From positions 124,001 through 188,000 of the forward strand of contig DAIORT010000001.1 in the NCBI GenBank assembly GCA_036752905.1: a DNA stretch of 64,000 nt, read 5' to 3'. Numbering within the stretch: position 1 is the first letter of the stretch; every line of letters starts with the position of its first letter. The notes under the pieces are model-generated. The model worked only from the letters and a program-made list of their open reading frames with translations. It made no database searches and was not told where the DNA came from. The position numbers were made by a program, and so were the translations under genes. Shown one piece after another: positions 16,115 through 25,347 of this stretch. Source of the stretch: UBA4877 sp002399345. Lineage in GTDB: Bacteria > Bacillota > Thermoanaerobacteria > Thermoanaerobacterales > UBA4877.

Positions 16115-18259
16115 TCATTGAGGAACTTCTTCAAAGGTATAAATCTCAAATACATCACCGACTTTAATGTCATTAAAATGTTCGAGACCTATACCGCACT
16201 CGTATCCCTGTACAACTTCTTTTACATCATCTTTAAACCTTTTTAATGAAGAGATTTTATCTTCATTTAATATAGATCCGTTTCTTATTACTCTGACGTT
16301 AGCATTTCTGATTACTTTTCCATCAAGAACATAACCCCCAGCAACTGCACCTACACCCGGAACTTTGAAAACCTGCCTTACCTCTATTCTGCCAAGAGTA
16401 ACTTCTTTTACCACGGGTGCAAGCATGCCCTTCATTGCCGCTTTTATCTCATCAAGTAATTCGTATATGATTCTATATCTTCTGATCTCAACATTTTCTT
16501 TGGAAGCTATCAATCTCGCATTAGCATCGGCAGTCACATTGAACCCGATAACAACGGCATTTGAGGCAGAGGCCAGCATGACGTCTGTTTCTGAAATAAT
16601 ACCGACTCCATCATGAATAATGTTAACCCGGACCTCATCATTACTGAGTCCCATGAGTGATTGTTTAATTGCTTCAACCGAGCCTTGAACGTCCCCCTTG
16701 AGTACAATATTGAAATCTTTTATTTTCCCTTCCTGAATCTGATCGAATAATTGGTCAATAGACACTTTATTTGTATAATTATATTTCTCCTGCCTTAGAT
16801 TATCTTGTCTATGATCAGAGATTTCCTTTGCAATCTTTTCCGTAGGAACCACATTAAATTTACTACCTACGTTTGGTACATCTGAGAGCCCTAAAACACT
16901 CACAGGTATAGAGGGTTTAGCCTCTTTTATTCTTTTACCCTTATCATCTATTAATGCCCTTACTTTGCCATAAGTAACGTCACATACAACCATATCTCCA
17001 ACATGTAATGTGCCGTTTTGAACTATAACGGTTGCAACCGTACCCATGCCTTTATCCAGTTTGGCTTCAATAACACTTCCGTTAGCTTCCTTGTGCGGAT
17101 TTGCCTTTAAATCAAGGATATCGGCAAGTAATAATATCATTTCTAGCAAGTCATTGATTCCCTGCTTTTTTAAGGCCGATACGGGCACATAGATGGTATC
17201 TCCACCCCATTCTTCAGGAACAAGACCATATTCAACCAGTTCTTGTTTAACACGATCAGGGTTTGCATTAGGTCTGTCAATTTTATTGACTGCTACGATA
17301 ATAGGTACTTTTGCCGCCTTCGCATGATTTATTGCTTCAACAGTTTGTGGCATTACACCATCATCTGCTGCAACCACAAGTATTACTATATCTGTAACCT
17401 GAGCGCCTCTGGCACGCATCGAGGTAAAAGCTTCATGTCCAGGTGTATCTAGGAACACTATTTTCTTACCGCTCAACTCGGCGGTATATGCACCTATATG
17501 CTGTGTTATACCACCTGCTTCCCCAGATGTTACACTGGTTTTTCTTATGGCATCCAGTAATGTGGTTTTCCCATGGTCAACATGCCCCATTACTGTTATT
17601 ACCGGCGGCCGAGACTCCAAATCTTCTTTCTTGTCCGGCTTCTCTGTAAGATATATTGATTCAAGGTCTTGCTTTTCTTCCATTGTTACTTTAATTCCAT
17701 ATTTTTTGCCTAGCTCGGCAGCAGCCTCGAAATTAATACTGCCGTTTATATTAGAGGTTATACCGATAGACAGAAGATTTTTTAAAATTTCATTAACTTT
17801 GATGCCAGTAAGCTGTGAATAATCCTTAATTGATATAGTCGATGGAATCTCAATATTTGTGATTCGTTTTGGTTTAATGTTTTTCACCTTGCTTTTTGAT
17901 TTTTTAGTGGATTTTTTATTAAAATTCTTTTTATAGTTTCTCTTATTTGATGTTTTATTTGATGTTTTATCTGTTCTTTTATCTACTCTATTTTTATTTC
18001 CTTTTTCTTTGTTTTTGCTTTTATCTTTGTTATTTTTTTGATTATTTATTTGTTTTTTACCTTGGGTATTATTTTGATTGCTACTTTTTTGATTGTTTGT
18101 ATTTTTTTTGAGAAGCTCTTTAACCATATCAGCATCAGTGTCTTCTATCGTACTCATGTGGTTTTTTACTTTTATACCAAGCTCGGACAATTTATTTATT
18201 AAACTCTTACTGGGAATATCAAGTTCCTTTGATAACTCATAGATTCTTATTTTTCCCAA
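16115..18259 (-). CDS. infB: Translation initiation factor IF-2
   Basis: GTPase that places initiator tRNA on the 30S subunit. The order is an N-terminal winged helix, a very lysine- and asparagine-rich linker (about residues 50-130), a second IF2N domain, the G domain with GHVDHGKT (225-232) and a DTPGHEAF switch, then domains II to IV. The start was moved to TTG at 18259 (MGKIRIYELSKEL), the family's usual opening, 6 bp after GGGGGTG. It overlaps the ylxQ gene by 23 bp. The 714-residue length is typical of Firmicutes. Confidence 0.96.
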   Translation of the reverse strand: MGKIRIYELSKELDIPSKSLINKLSELGIKVKNHMSTIEDTDADMVKELLKKNTNNQKSSNQNNTQGKKQINNQKNNKDKSKNKEKGNKNRVDKRTDKTSNKTSNKRNYKKNFNKKSTKKSKSKVKNIKPKRITNIEIPSTISIKDYSQLTGIKVNEILKNLLSIGITSNINGSINFEAAAELGKKYGIKVTMEEKQDLESIYLTEKPDKKEDLESRPPVITVMGHVDHGKTTLLDAIRKTSVTSGEAGGITQHIGAYTAELSGKKIVFLDTPGHEAFTSMRARGAQVTDIVILVVAADDGVMPQTVEAINHAKAAKVPIIVAVNKIDRPNANPDRVKQELVEYGLVPEEWGGDTIYVPVSALKKQGINDLLEMILLLADILDLKANPHKEANGSVIEAKLDKGMGTVATVIVQNGTLHVGDMVVCDVTYGKVRALIDDKGKRIKEAKPSIPVSVLGLSDVPNVGSKFNVVPTEKIAKEISDHRQDNLRQEKYNYTNKVSIDQLFDQIQEGKIKDFNIVLKGDVQGSVEAIKQSLMGLSNDEVRVNIIHDGVGIISETDVMLASASNAVVIGFNVTADANARLIASKENVEIRRYRIIYELLDEIKAAMKGMLAPVVKEVTLGRIEVRQVFKVPGVGAVAGGYVLDGKVIRNANVRVIRNGSILNEDKISSLKRFKDDVKEVVQGYECGIGLEHFNDIKVGDVFEIYTFEEVPQ

Positions 18260-18569
18260 TAATTTCACCCCCAATTAACTCTTTTAACCTCGCAGCCACT
18301 CCTTTATCTTTAACTGAAATTACAGCCACGTCTTTATTTTTGCCTATGGATTTACCAAGTTCGTATTTCAGCCCATACTCATAGCCATCAGTACCGGTTA
18401 GTGAACAAAGATAGATGATTTTATTTTTGACCTTTTCTGATGTATCATGCGCGTACAGTACCAAAAAAACTTTATTTTCTTTATTTAAATATTTAAATGC
18501 ATTAAATCCGATCTTTAGCAATTTTGCTTTGTACATAAGTCCAATATAATTATATACCATATTAGCCAT
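18237..18569 (-). CDS. ylxQ: L7Ae-family ribosomal protein YlxQ
   Basis: A 110-residue protein of the L7Ae/L30e/S12e fold, which binds kink-turn RNA in characterised members. The YIGLMYKAKLLKIGFNA opening and the CSLTGTDGYEYGLKYELGKSIGK segment near residues 55-77 fit YlxQ; conservation is low elsewhere. The ATG overlaps the ylxR stop (TAATG), so translation is probably coupled. Placement between ylxR and infB is universal in Firmicutes. Its exact role is not established. Confidence 0.85.
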   Translation of the reverse strand: MANMVYNYIGLMYKAKLLKIGFNAFKYLNKENKVFLVLYAHDTSEKVKNKIIYLCSLTGTDGYEYGLKYELGKSIGKNKDVAVISVKDKGVAARLKELIGGEIIGKNKNL

Positions 18570-18829
18570 TAGACTCTACTAATATTCTCGTTAAGTTTTT
18601 TATATATCTCATCCGGAATTTTACCCAGGTAATGATCTAATTTTTTGTTTTTTATTACGTTTTTAATACATTCGCTGTTATGACAAACATAAGCACCCTT
18701 ACCTGATATTTTACCTGTTTCATCTATAGTTATAATACCATCTTTTGAATTTTTTACGATTCTTATTAATTCTTTTTTAGGGTACATCTGTTTACAATTT
18801 ATACACATTCGTTTTGGTATCTTTTTCAT
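18569..18829 (-). CDS. ylxR: YlxR family RNA-binding protein (RnpM)
   Basis: A small 86-residue protein. It has the CINCKQMYPKKELIRIV opening, the GKGAYVC motif (about residues 44-50) and a later cysteine (Cys55) that together define YlxR. The Bacillus homologue, renamed RnpM, binds RNase P RNA and modulates its activity. The start codon overlaps the nusA stop as TAATG. Cysteine pairs at 9/12 and 50/55 suggest a metal site, but this is inference. Confidence 0.9.
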   Translation of the reverse strand: MKKIPKRMCINCKQMYPKKELIRIVKNSKDGIITIDETGKISGKGAYVCHNSECIKNVIKNKKLDHYLGKIPDEIYKKLNENISRV

Positions 18830-19878
18830 TACTCTTCACCGCCGTTATTTTCCACATCAGTTCCGGCAATATCTATTTTCCAACCGGTAAGTTTGGCAGC
18901 CAATCTAGCATTCTGGCCTTCTTTGCCGATTGCAAGGGAAAGCTGATAAGCCGGTACCAGCACTCTGGCTTTTTTCTCCATATCATATATTTCTACAGAT
19001 AAAACTTTCGCAGGACTTAACGCAGCCGCTATATATTTATCAATATTAGGGCTCCATTTAACTATATCGATTTTTTCACCTTTAAGTTCATCCACTATAG
19101 ATTGTACCCTGTTTCCCTTGAATCCAACACAAGCTCCTACGCTGTCAACATTACTATCATTGGAAAAAACAGCTATTTTTGTTCTGAAACCGGCTTCACG
19201 GGCTATACTCTTTACTTCTATTGTACCGTCATAAATTTCAGGGACCTCTTCTTCAAACAACCTTTTTACTAATCCCTGATTTGTCCTTGATACGATTATC
19301 TGTGGTCCCTTGGTTGTCTTTTTTACTTCAACCACATACAGTTTAACCTTATCACCTTGTTTTAGATTTTCATTGGGCAACTTTTCAGTTATTGGCATCA
19401 TTGTTTCCGCATTGCCTAAATCAATAAGTATATTTCGTTTATCTACTTTTTCTACCGTGCCGGATACAATGTCATTTTCTTTATTGATAAAGTATTTATA
19501 CAACAATTCTCTTTCTGCTTCCCGCATCCTTTGTGTTACTATTTGTTTTGCTGTCTGGGCTGCTATCCTTCCAAAACTTTTTGGTGTAACCTCAATACGA
19601 TAAATATCGCCGATCCTATAATTCGGATCTATAGCATTTGCTTCTTGTAATGAAATTTCACTTTCTTTGTCATTAACCTCTTCCACAACAACCTTCTCAA
19701 CGTAAACTAAAACCTTACCGGTCTCTCTGTTAATATCTACTTTAGCATTTTGCATTGTTCCAAAATTTTTCTTGAAAGCAGAAAGTAGGGCCGTTTCAAG
19801 TGCTTCAAACATGATATCTTTTGATATGCCTTTGTCTCTTTCTATATCATTTAAAGCTGAAATCAACTCTCCATCCAT
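18829..19878 (-). CDS. nusA: Transcription termination/antitermination factor NusA
   Basis: Binds RNA polymerase and nascent RNA to modulate pausing and termination. Domains in order: N-terminal polymerase-binding domain (1 to about 125), S1 (about 135-200, SGTVEKVDKRNILIDLG), KH1 (about 205-275, with VGACVGFKGNRVQSIV) and KH2 (to about 340, IGKEGQNARLAAKLTGWKI). It lacks the C-terminal acidic repeats of Proteobacteria, as is normal in Firmicutes. The ATG is 13 bp after rimP, preceded by AGGAGGAG. End overlaps ylxR. Confidence 0.97.
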   Translation of the reverse strand: MDGELISALNDIERDKGISKDIMFEALETALLSAFKKNFGTMQNAKVDINRETGKVLVYVEKVVVEEVNDKESEISLQEANAIDPNYRIGDIYRIEVTPKSFGRIAAQTAKQIVTQRMREAERELLYKYFINKENDIVSGTVEKVDKRNILIDLGNAETMMPITEKLPNENLKQGDKVKLYVVEVKKTTKGPQIIVSRTNQGLVKRLFEEEVPEIYDGTIEVKSIAREAGFRTKIAVFSNDSNVDSVGACVGFKGNRVQSIVDELKGEKIDIVKWSPNIDKYIAAALSPAKVLSVEIYDMEKKARVLVPAYQLSLAIGKEGQNARLAAKLTGWKIDIAGTDVENNGGEE

Positions 19879-19891
19879 TATCCTACTCCTC

Positions 19892-20338
19892 CTAAAATAT
19901 AAATTTTAGTTTTATTTTTTTAATGTTTTTCATAGGAATAGATCTTATATTATCTCCGTTTTTCAGGTATAAGTTATCATTTTTTATATCCTGCAATATT
20001 CCCTCTATTACGTCACCAATCTTTAAAGTAATCTTTGCACCTTCATTTAAATGCATCTCTATATCTTCAGCATCATGTAATTCTCTTTCACCGGCAGAAG
20101 AAACTTCAAGATTATAGTGTTGGGGGATTATATCTTTTTTATCCAGCTCAGCACTTATAATTCTGCTTATATGCTCACAATCATCAATAGTGATTCCGCC
20201 TTTTTTATCAACATATATTTGTAAAATTCGAGTGTCATTCTCCTTAGTAAAATTAATTCTGACGAATTTATATCCCATCTCATCTATTATCGGTTGTGTA
20301 AATTGTGTTATATTATCTATAATATTATTTTTATTCAT
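19892..20338 (-). CDS. rimP: Ribosome maturation factor RimP
   Basis: Needed for 30S subunit assembly. The 148-residue length and two-domain layout are normal. The first domain has FVRINFTKENDTRILQIYVDK and the GGITIDDCEHISRIISAELD segment (about 49-68); the second is an SH3-like barrel. It is the first gene of the nusA-infB operon, with GGTGGTG before the ATG and a leader hairpin and promoter upstream. Confidence 0.95.
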   Translation of the reverse strand: MNKNNIIDNITQFTQPIIDEMGYKFVRINFTKENDTRILQIYVDKKGGITIDDCEHISRIISAELDKKDIIPQHYNLEVSSAGERELHDAEDIEMHLNEGAKITLKIGDVIEGILQDIKNDNLYLKNGDNIRSIPMKNIKKIKLKFIF

Positions 20339-20369
20339 TTAATCACCACCGCATTTTACTAACATAAAT

Positions 20370-20400
20370 ATTAGAGAGTGGGTTGCCCCCACTCTCTAAT
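20370..20400 (-). promoter_or_regulatory. Leader hairpin of the rimP-nusA-infB operon
   Basis: A perfect 13-bp stem (ATTAGAGAGTGGG with CCCACTCTCTAAT) and a 5-nt loop lie in the 5' leader, between the promoter and rimP. No T-run follows on either strand, so it is not a standard terminator. It could be an RNase site, an mRNA stabiliser or a control element. Confidence 0.65.
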
Positions 20401-20423
20401 AGCCATTTATGATTTGCATAATT

Positions 20424-20452
20424 ATTGTAACATATTATATTGTTTAACACAA
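20424..20452 (-). promoter_or_regulatory. Sigma-A promoter of the rimP-nusA-infB operon
   Basis: TTGTGT, 17 bp and TACAAT on the minus strand, between polC and rimP. Transcription would begin near 20417, so the leader is about 80 nt and contains the 13-bp hairpin. Confidence 0.55.
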
Positions 20453-20476
20453 GAAACGATTATACTACAAACTAAC

Positions 20477-23400
20477 TTAAAAACCGGCAAATAGAGAAAG
20501 TTGATTCGTTTTTTGCATGTCTTTGAATACACCATTACTTTCCAACAGTTCGATCACTGTTTTTGACACTTTTGTTCGAATTCTAAAATCTTCGATTGAA
20601 ATAAATTCTCCTTCATTCCTGGCATTTATTATATTTTTTGAAGCAGTTATGCCTATGCCGGGAATGGAATTGAACGGCAATAAAATACCGTCTTCTTTAA
20701 TAATAAATTTTGTTGAGTCTGATTTATACAGGTCCACAGGTAAAAACTTTATTCCTCGTTTATTCATTTCAAGTACAACCTCTAGAACGGTAAATAACCC
20801 CTTTTCTTTTGTTGTGGCTTTGTTACCGTTCTTTGATATTTCAGCCATTGTATTTTTAATATCTCCCTCGGGATTTAAAGCTATGCTTGCATCAAAGTCA
20901 TCGGCCCTGACTGTAAAATATGTTGCATAAAATTCTTTAGGATAATGGACCTTATAATATGCTATTCGAAATGCCATTATCACGTATGCACAGGCATGTG
21001 CTTTGGGAAACATATATTTAATTTTTTTACACGATTCGATAAACCAATTAGGTACATTTTGAGATTTCATTGTCTCTATGTCTGCGTCCTTTAACCCACG
21101 ACCTTTACGGACACTTTCCATTATTCTGAATGAAGTAGATGGGTCTACACCGGCATTTATAAGAGACAACATTATATCGTCACGGGTACATATAACTTCT
21201 TTTAATGTGGCCTGGCCGTTTTCTATTATATCCTGTGCGTTGTTAATCCAAACATTGGTACCATGTGAAAGCCCACTTATTCTTATGAGTTCAAAGAAGG
21301 TTTTAGGCCTGGTTTCTTCCAACATTTGCCTTACAAATTTTGTACCGAACTCTGGTAAACCTATAGTACCTACTGATGTATGAAAGTCATCACTATTAAG
21401 ACCAAGAACGCTTATATCGGAGAATAACGACATTGTTTTTTTATCATCTAAAGGAATAGACTTTGGATCTAATCCAGTTAGATCTTTAAGCATACGCAGT
21501 ACAGTAGGATCATCATGGCCTAATATATCTAATTTGAGTAGCCTGCCGCTGATTGAATGATAATCGAAATGGGTGGTTACAATATCTGAGTTTTTATCAT
21601 CGGCAGGGTGTTGTATCGGCGTAAATTGATATATCTCCTTGTCCTTTGGAACAATCATAACTCCTCCGGGATGTTGTCCGGTAGTTCGTTTTATTCCAGT
21701 TAGATTATTAACAAGGCGTCTTATCTCTGCGTTCTTCAGAGTTATTCCATTTCTTTCCATATAACCTTTTACAAAACCATAAGCTGTTTTATCCGCCAAT
21801 GCACCTATGGTACCTGCTCTGAAGACATGCCCTTCACCAAATAGTTCCTCAGTATATTTGTGCGCTACAGGTTGATATTCTCCAGAGAAGTTTAAATCTA
21901 TATCCGGTTCCTTATCTCCATTAAACCCAAGAAAAACCTCAAATGGTATGTCAAAGCCAGTTTTATCTAATTTACTGCCGCATACCGGACAATTTTTTTC
22001 CGGCAGGTCTATACCTGTATCATAACCATTAAATGAAGGAAATTCGCTGTATTTGCATTTTGGGCAGATATAATGCGGGGGCAAGGGATTGACCTCGGTA
22101 ATGCCACTTAAGGTTGCGACCAAAGAAGACCCTACGGATCCTCTAGATCCAACCAAATATCCATCACTTAGTGATTTATTAACAAGTTTTTCAGCAATTA
22201 TGTACAAAACTGAGTAACCATTATTTACTATTGAGTCCAATTCTGTTTTAATCCTATCCCTGACAATCTTTGGGAGCGGATCTCCATATACAGCAATGGC
22301 CCTATCATATACTTTTTTTACAAGCTCTTTATCGGATCCTTCGATGACCGGGGGATAGGTCCCGTCGGGGATGGGTTTTATTCCATCTTCTATCATATCG
22401 GCAATTTTATTTGTATTTTCCACTACAACTTCATACATAACATCTTTGCCAAGATAATTAAACTCATTTAGCATTTCTTCCGTTGTTTTTAAATATAATC
22501 CTGAATCTTTTACATCAAAATTATGTCTATTACTTGTAATAATCTTACGGTATATCTCATCCTCTGGATTAATAAAATGAGCATCGCTTGTAGCAACTAC
22601 CAATTTATTGTACTTTTTACCTAGCTTATATATTTTTTTATTAATGTTTTTAAGTTCATCTACATCCTTAACTTTGTTTTCATCTACCAAAAAAGAGTTA
22701 TTTTTAACAGGCATGATCTCTAAATAGTCATATAAATTAAGTAACTTTGAGATTGTTTTTTCTCCTGCCCCCTCAAGCAGAGCCTTATAAATCTCACCGG
22801 ATGCACATGCTGAACCGATTAACAGATTTTCTTTATATTTATATAAAATACTTTTTGGTATCTTAGGTTTTCTATAAAAATAATTCAAATGTGATTGTGA
22901 AATGAGTTTATATAAATCCTCAATGCCTTGCTGATTTTTGACTAAAATTGAACAATGGTAACTGTACAGATTACTAATATTTTTCCCCATAGTATATCTA
23001 TTATTTATATCAATCAGTGTTTGTATATCATTTTCATCCATAAGCTGCAAACATTTTATAAGTATATAAGCCGTAGCCTCTGCATCATCAGATGCTCTAT
23101 GATGATTTTCAAGGGTAATATTAAGATATTTTGTAATTGTATTCAGCTTATAGTTTTTAAGGCCTGGATATAATACCCTCGTTAAAGCTAGAGTATCCAC
23201 AATAACCTGCGTTAAATCTATATCACATTTTTCTGCGGCTTTTCTTAAAAATGATATGTCAAATTTGGCATTATGAGCAACTAAAACGTTGTCAGCCGCA
23301 AACTCTTTAAACATCTTAATGGCAATATCTGACGAAGGTGCGTCTTTAACCATATCATTATTTATACCTGTCAATTTCGTAATATTATATGGTATAGATT

Positions 23401-24697
23401 TTACCGGTTTTACAAAGGTATCAAATTTATCTATCACTTTAAAATTGTTTACCTTTACTGCACCAATTTCTATAATTTCATCATTTTTTGGTGATAAACC
23501 GGTAGTTTCAATATCCACTACTATAAAAGTATCATTTAAGGGAGTGCTATCTGCATTAGGGACTATATCTACTGTGTCATCAACAATATAAGCCTCTACC
23601 CCATAAATAACCTTCATACCATATTCTATGGCAGCATTATAAGCTTCAGGATACGATTGTACAACGCCATGGTCAGTTATAGCAATTGCTTTTTGACCCC
23701 ATTTGTGTGCCGTCTTAATATAATTTTTTGCAGAAGCTACACCGTCCATTGCACTCATTTGGGTATGAAGGTGTAGTTCAACACGCTTTTTATCTGAATT
23801 GTCTGTGCGCTCATTGTGAATTGTTTTATTGATGTCGTAAACTACTATGCAAATATCTTTTTCATACTTATCATATTGAATATCGCCTTTTACAATTATC
23901 CATTTGCCTAATGCTAATCCATTCATGTTCTCATTGGCTAACCCAAAATATTTACAGCTGATGGAATCAGTGTAATCGGTTATATCAAATTTATTCAATA
24001 TTTTTCCGTTATTAAGTTTTTTTTGCTCCATCTCAATGATCTTACCCGTCAATACAATCCTACCGGAGTCCTGAGTTACTTCGCATATTTGTTTTGGCTG
24101 TGCATGGATAGTTTTCCCTGCAATAACTTCATTGCTGTTGCCACTTTTTGGTGTGTAGTTTTTACTTTTATTCAATAAAATATCATTGATCAACTTTATA
24201 TCGTCGTTGTGTTCTTTTTTTACGGTGTTATCTTCCGGTCTGTCCAACAAACCGATATAAACTATACATTTTATATGTAACTCTTCTTCTATAAGGTTTT
24301 CAATATAATCTCCTACTTTTTTGTCGGTCAGTATATTATAAGCCGTATCATCGTGTACATATAAGTTCAAATATTTTTCATTACATTCATAATCGCAAGA
24401 AACAAGCCAACCTAATAACGAAGGGTAATGCTTATTAACATTAAGTATAATATTATCCCAATATATTGGCATTACCTTGCCCAAATCCAATCCATCTATA
24501 TTATAAGACACCCTAATTTCGATATTTGCGACATTATTAAATTGATTGTTAAAAAAAGAGTAATAGTCATTTAAAAGATCTTTTCCAATTAAATGACTCG
24601 ACTTTAGTACTATTTTTATTTTTCTACTCCCTGGCCACACAAACACGTTTGCTATAGAATCTCTCAAACTAGATGTTATTTTACTAATGTTATTCAT
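20477..24697 (-). CDS. polC: DNA polymerase III alpha subunit, PolC type
   Basis: The main replicative polymerase of low-GC Firmicutes, with built-in proofreading. Order along the 1406 residues: N-terminal domain, OB domain (about 212-295), split PHP domain (HLHT near 309), DnaQ exonuclease (VVDIETTGL near 394 to about 560), polymerase palm and fingers with EPDIDLNFSGEYQ, and a four-cysteine zinc element (CPKC...CPVC) just before it. The C-terminal QLSLF is a beta-clamp motif. ATG at 24697 was chosen because AGGATG is well spaced before it; ATG at 24709 sits on that site. Confidence 0.97.
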   Translation of the reverse strand: MNNISKITSSLRDSIANVFVWPGSRKIKIVLKSSHLIGKDLLNDYYSFFNNQFNNVANIEIRVSYNIDGLDLGKVMPIYWDNIILNVNKHYPSLLGWLVSCDYECNEKYLNLYVHDDTAYNILTDKKVGDYIENLIEEELHIKCIVYIGLLDRPEDNTVKKEHNDDIKLINDILLNKSKNYTPKSGNSNEVIAGKTIHAQPKQICEVTQDSGRIVLTGKIIEMEQKKLNNGKILNKFDITDYTDSISCKYFGLANENMNGLALGKWIIVKGDIQYDKYEKDICIVVYDINKTIHNERTDNSDKKRVELHLHTQMSAMDGVASAKNYIKTAHKWGQKAIAITDHGVVQSYPEAYNAAIEYGMKVIYGVEAYIVDDTVDIVPNADSTPLNDTFIVVDIETTGLSPKNDEIIEIGAVKVNNFKVIDKFDTFVKPVKSIPYNITKLTGINNDMVKDAPSSDIAIKMFKEFAADNVLVAHNAKFDISFLRKAAEKCDIDLTQVIVDTLALTRVLYPGLKNYKLNTITKYLNITLENHHRASDDAEATAYILIKCLQLMDENDIQTLIDINNRYTMGKNISNLYSYHCSILVKNQQGIEDLYKLISQSHLNYFYRKPKIPKSILYKYKENLLIGSACASGEIYKALLEGAGEKTISKLLNLYDYLEIMPVKNNSFLVDENKVKDVDELKNINKKIYKLGKKYNKLVVATSDAHFINPEDEIYRKIITSNRHNFDVKDSGLYLKTTEEMLNEFNYLGKDVMYEVVVENTNKIADMIEDGIKPIPDGTYPPVIEGSDKELVKKVYDRAIAVYGDPLPKIVRDRIKTELDSIVNNGYSVLYIIAEKLVNKSLSDGYLVGSRGSVGSSLVATLSGITEVNPLPPHYICPKCKYSEFPSFNGYDTGIDLPEKNCPVCGSKLDKTGFDIPFEVFLGFNGDKEPDIDLNFSGEYQPVAHKYTEELFGEGHVFRAGTIGALADKTAYGFVKGYMERNGITLKNAEIRRLVNNLTGIKRTTGQHPGGVMIVPKDKEIYQFTPIQHPADDKNSDIVTTHFDYHSISGRLLKLDILGHDDPTVLRMLKDLTGLDPKSIPLDDKKTMSLFSDISVLGLNSDDFHTSVGTIGLPEFGTKFVRQMLEETRPKTFFELIRISGLSHGTNVWINNAQDIIENGQATLKEVICTRDDIMLSLINAGVDPSTSFRIMESVRKGRGLKDADIETMKSQNVPNWFIESCKKIKYMFPKAHACAYVIMAFRIAYYKVHYPKEFYATYFTVRADDFDASIALNPEGDIKNTMAEISKNGNKATTKEKGLFTVLEVVLEMNKRGIKFLPVDLYKSDSTKFIIKEDGILLPFNSIPGIGITASKNIINARNEGEFISIEDFRIRTKVSKTVIELLESNGVFKDMQKTNQLSLFAGF

Positions 24698-24710
24698 ATC
24701 TATTATCATC

Positions 24711-25343
24711 CTAAACTTTACTATTAATAGATTTTACTATATCCACATACATTTTCATTCTAGCTTTAACGCCTTTGTATAAACCCATCTTTTCTTCTTT
24801 CATAACATGGGATAGATTATCAAGAGACACCTCTTTTTCAGACAAATTATTTTTATCGCAATATCTTGTCAATGCAACCTCAAAACCATATCTCGTAATT
24901 TCAAGATTATCAATCTGTTCCAGAATATATTTTTTAATTGCTCTTTGTCCTGACAAAAAAGGTGCAACCTTTTGAGCGAGATCAGTAGTTATTCTGCCAT
25001 TTGCAAATATTCCCGTGGTCATATCTATATTTTCGTAAACTATAGGATTAAGCAAGCTGTATATATGTTTTTGCTGTAAACCTATCAAATCGGCATCCAA
25101 TATTAGTATAATATCGCCTTTGGAAACTTTTAATCCCTTGCAAATTGCTCCACCCTTGCCTAAATTATATTTGGAATCTACTACATTGACATTATATGAT
25201 TTAGCAACAACCGAGGTATTATCTTGTGAACCATCATTTATTACAATTATTTCACTGATTTCTTTACATCTTTTTAAAACGGATATTACATTTCCTATAG
25301 TCTTTTCTTCGTTAAATGCAGGAATCAAGGCACTTATTATCAT
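24711..25343 (-). CDS. Family 2 glycosyltransferase, dolichol-phosphate mannosyltransferase-like
   Basis: A 210-residue GT-A enzyme. It opens with SALIPAFNEEKTIGNVI, then INDGSQDNT (about 36-44), GKGGAICKGL (about 63-72) and DADL (about 85-88) as the metal-binding motif. There is no transmembrane segment, so it acts at the cytoplasmic face or in the cytosol. The ATG at 25343 is 9 bp after GGAGG. It lies between ispG and polC, in the isoprenoid/envelope run. Substrates are unknown; a lipid-phosphate acceptor is plausible from the neighbours but not shown. Confidence 0.8.
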   Translation of the reverse strand: MIISALIPAFNEEKTIGNVISVLKRCKEISEIIVINDGSQDNTSVVAKSYNVNVVDSKYNLGKGGAICKGLKVSKGDIILILDADLIGLQQKHIYSLLNPIVYENIDMTTGIFANGRITTDLAQKVAPFLSGQRAIKKYILEQIDNLEITRYGFEVALTRYCDKNNLSEKEVSLDNLSHVMKEEKMGLYKGVKARMKMYVDIVKSINSKV

Positions 25344-25347
25344 GCCC

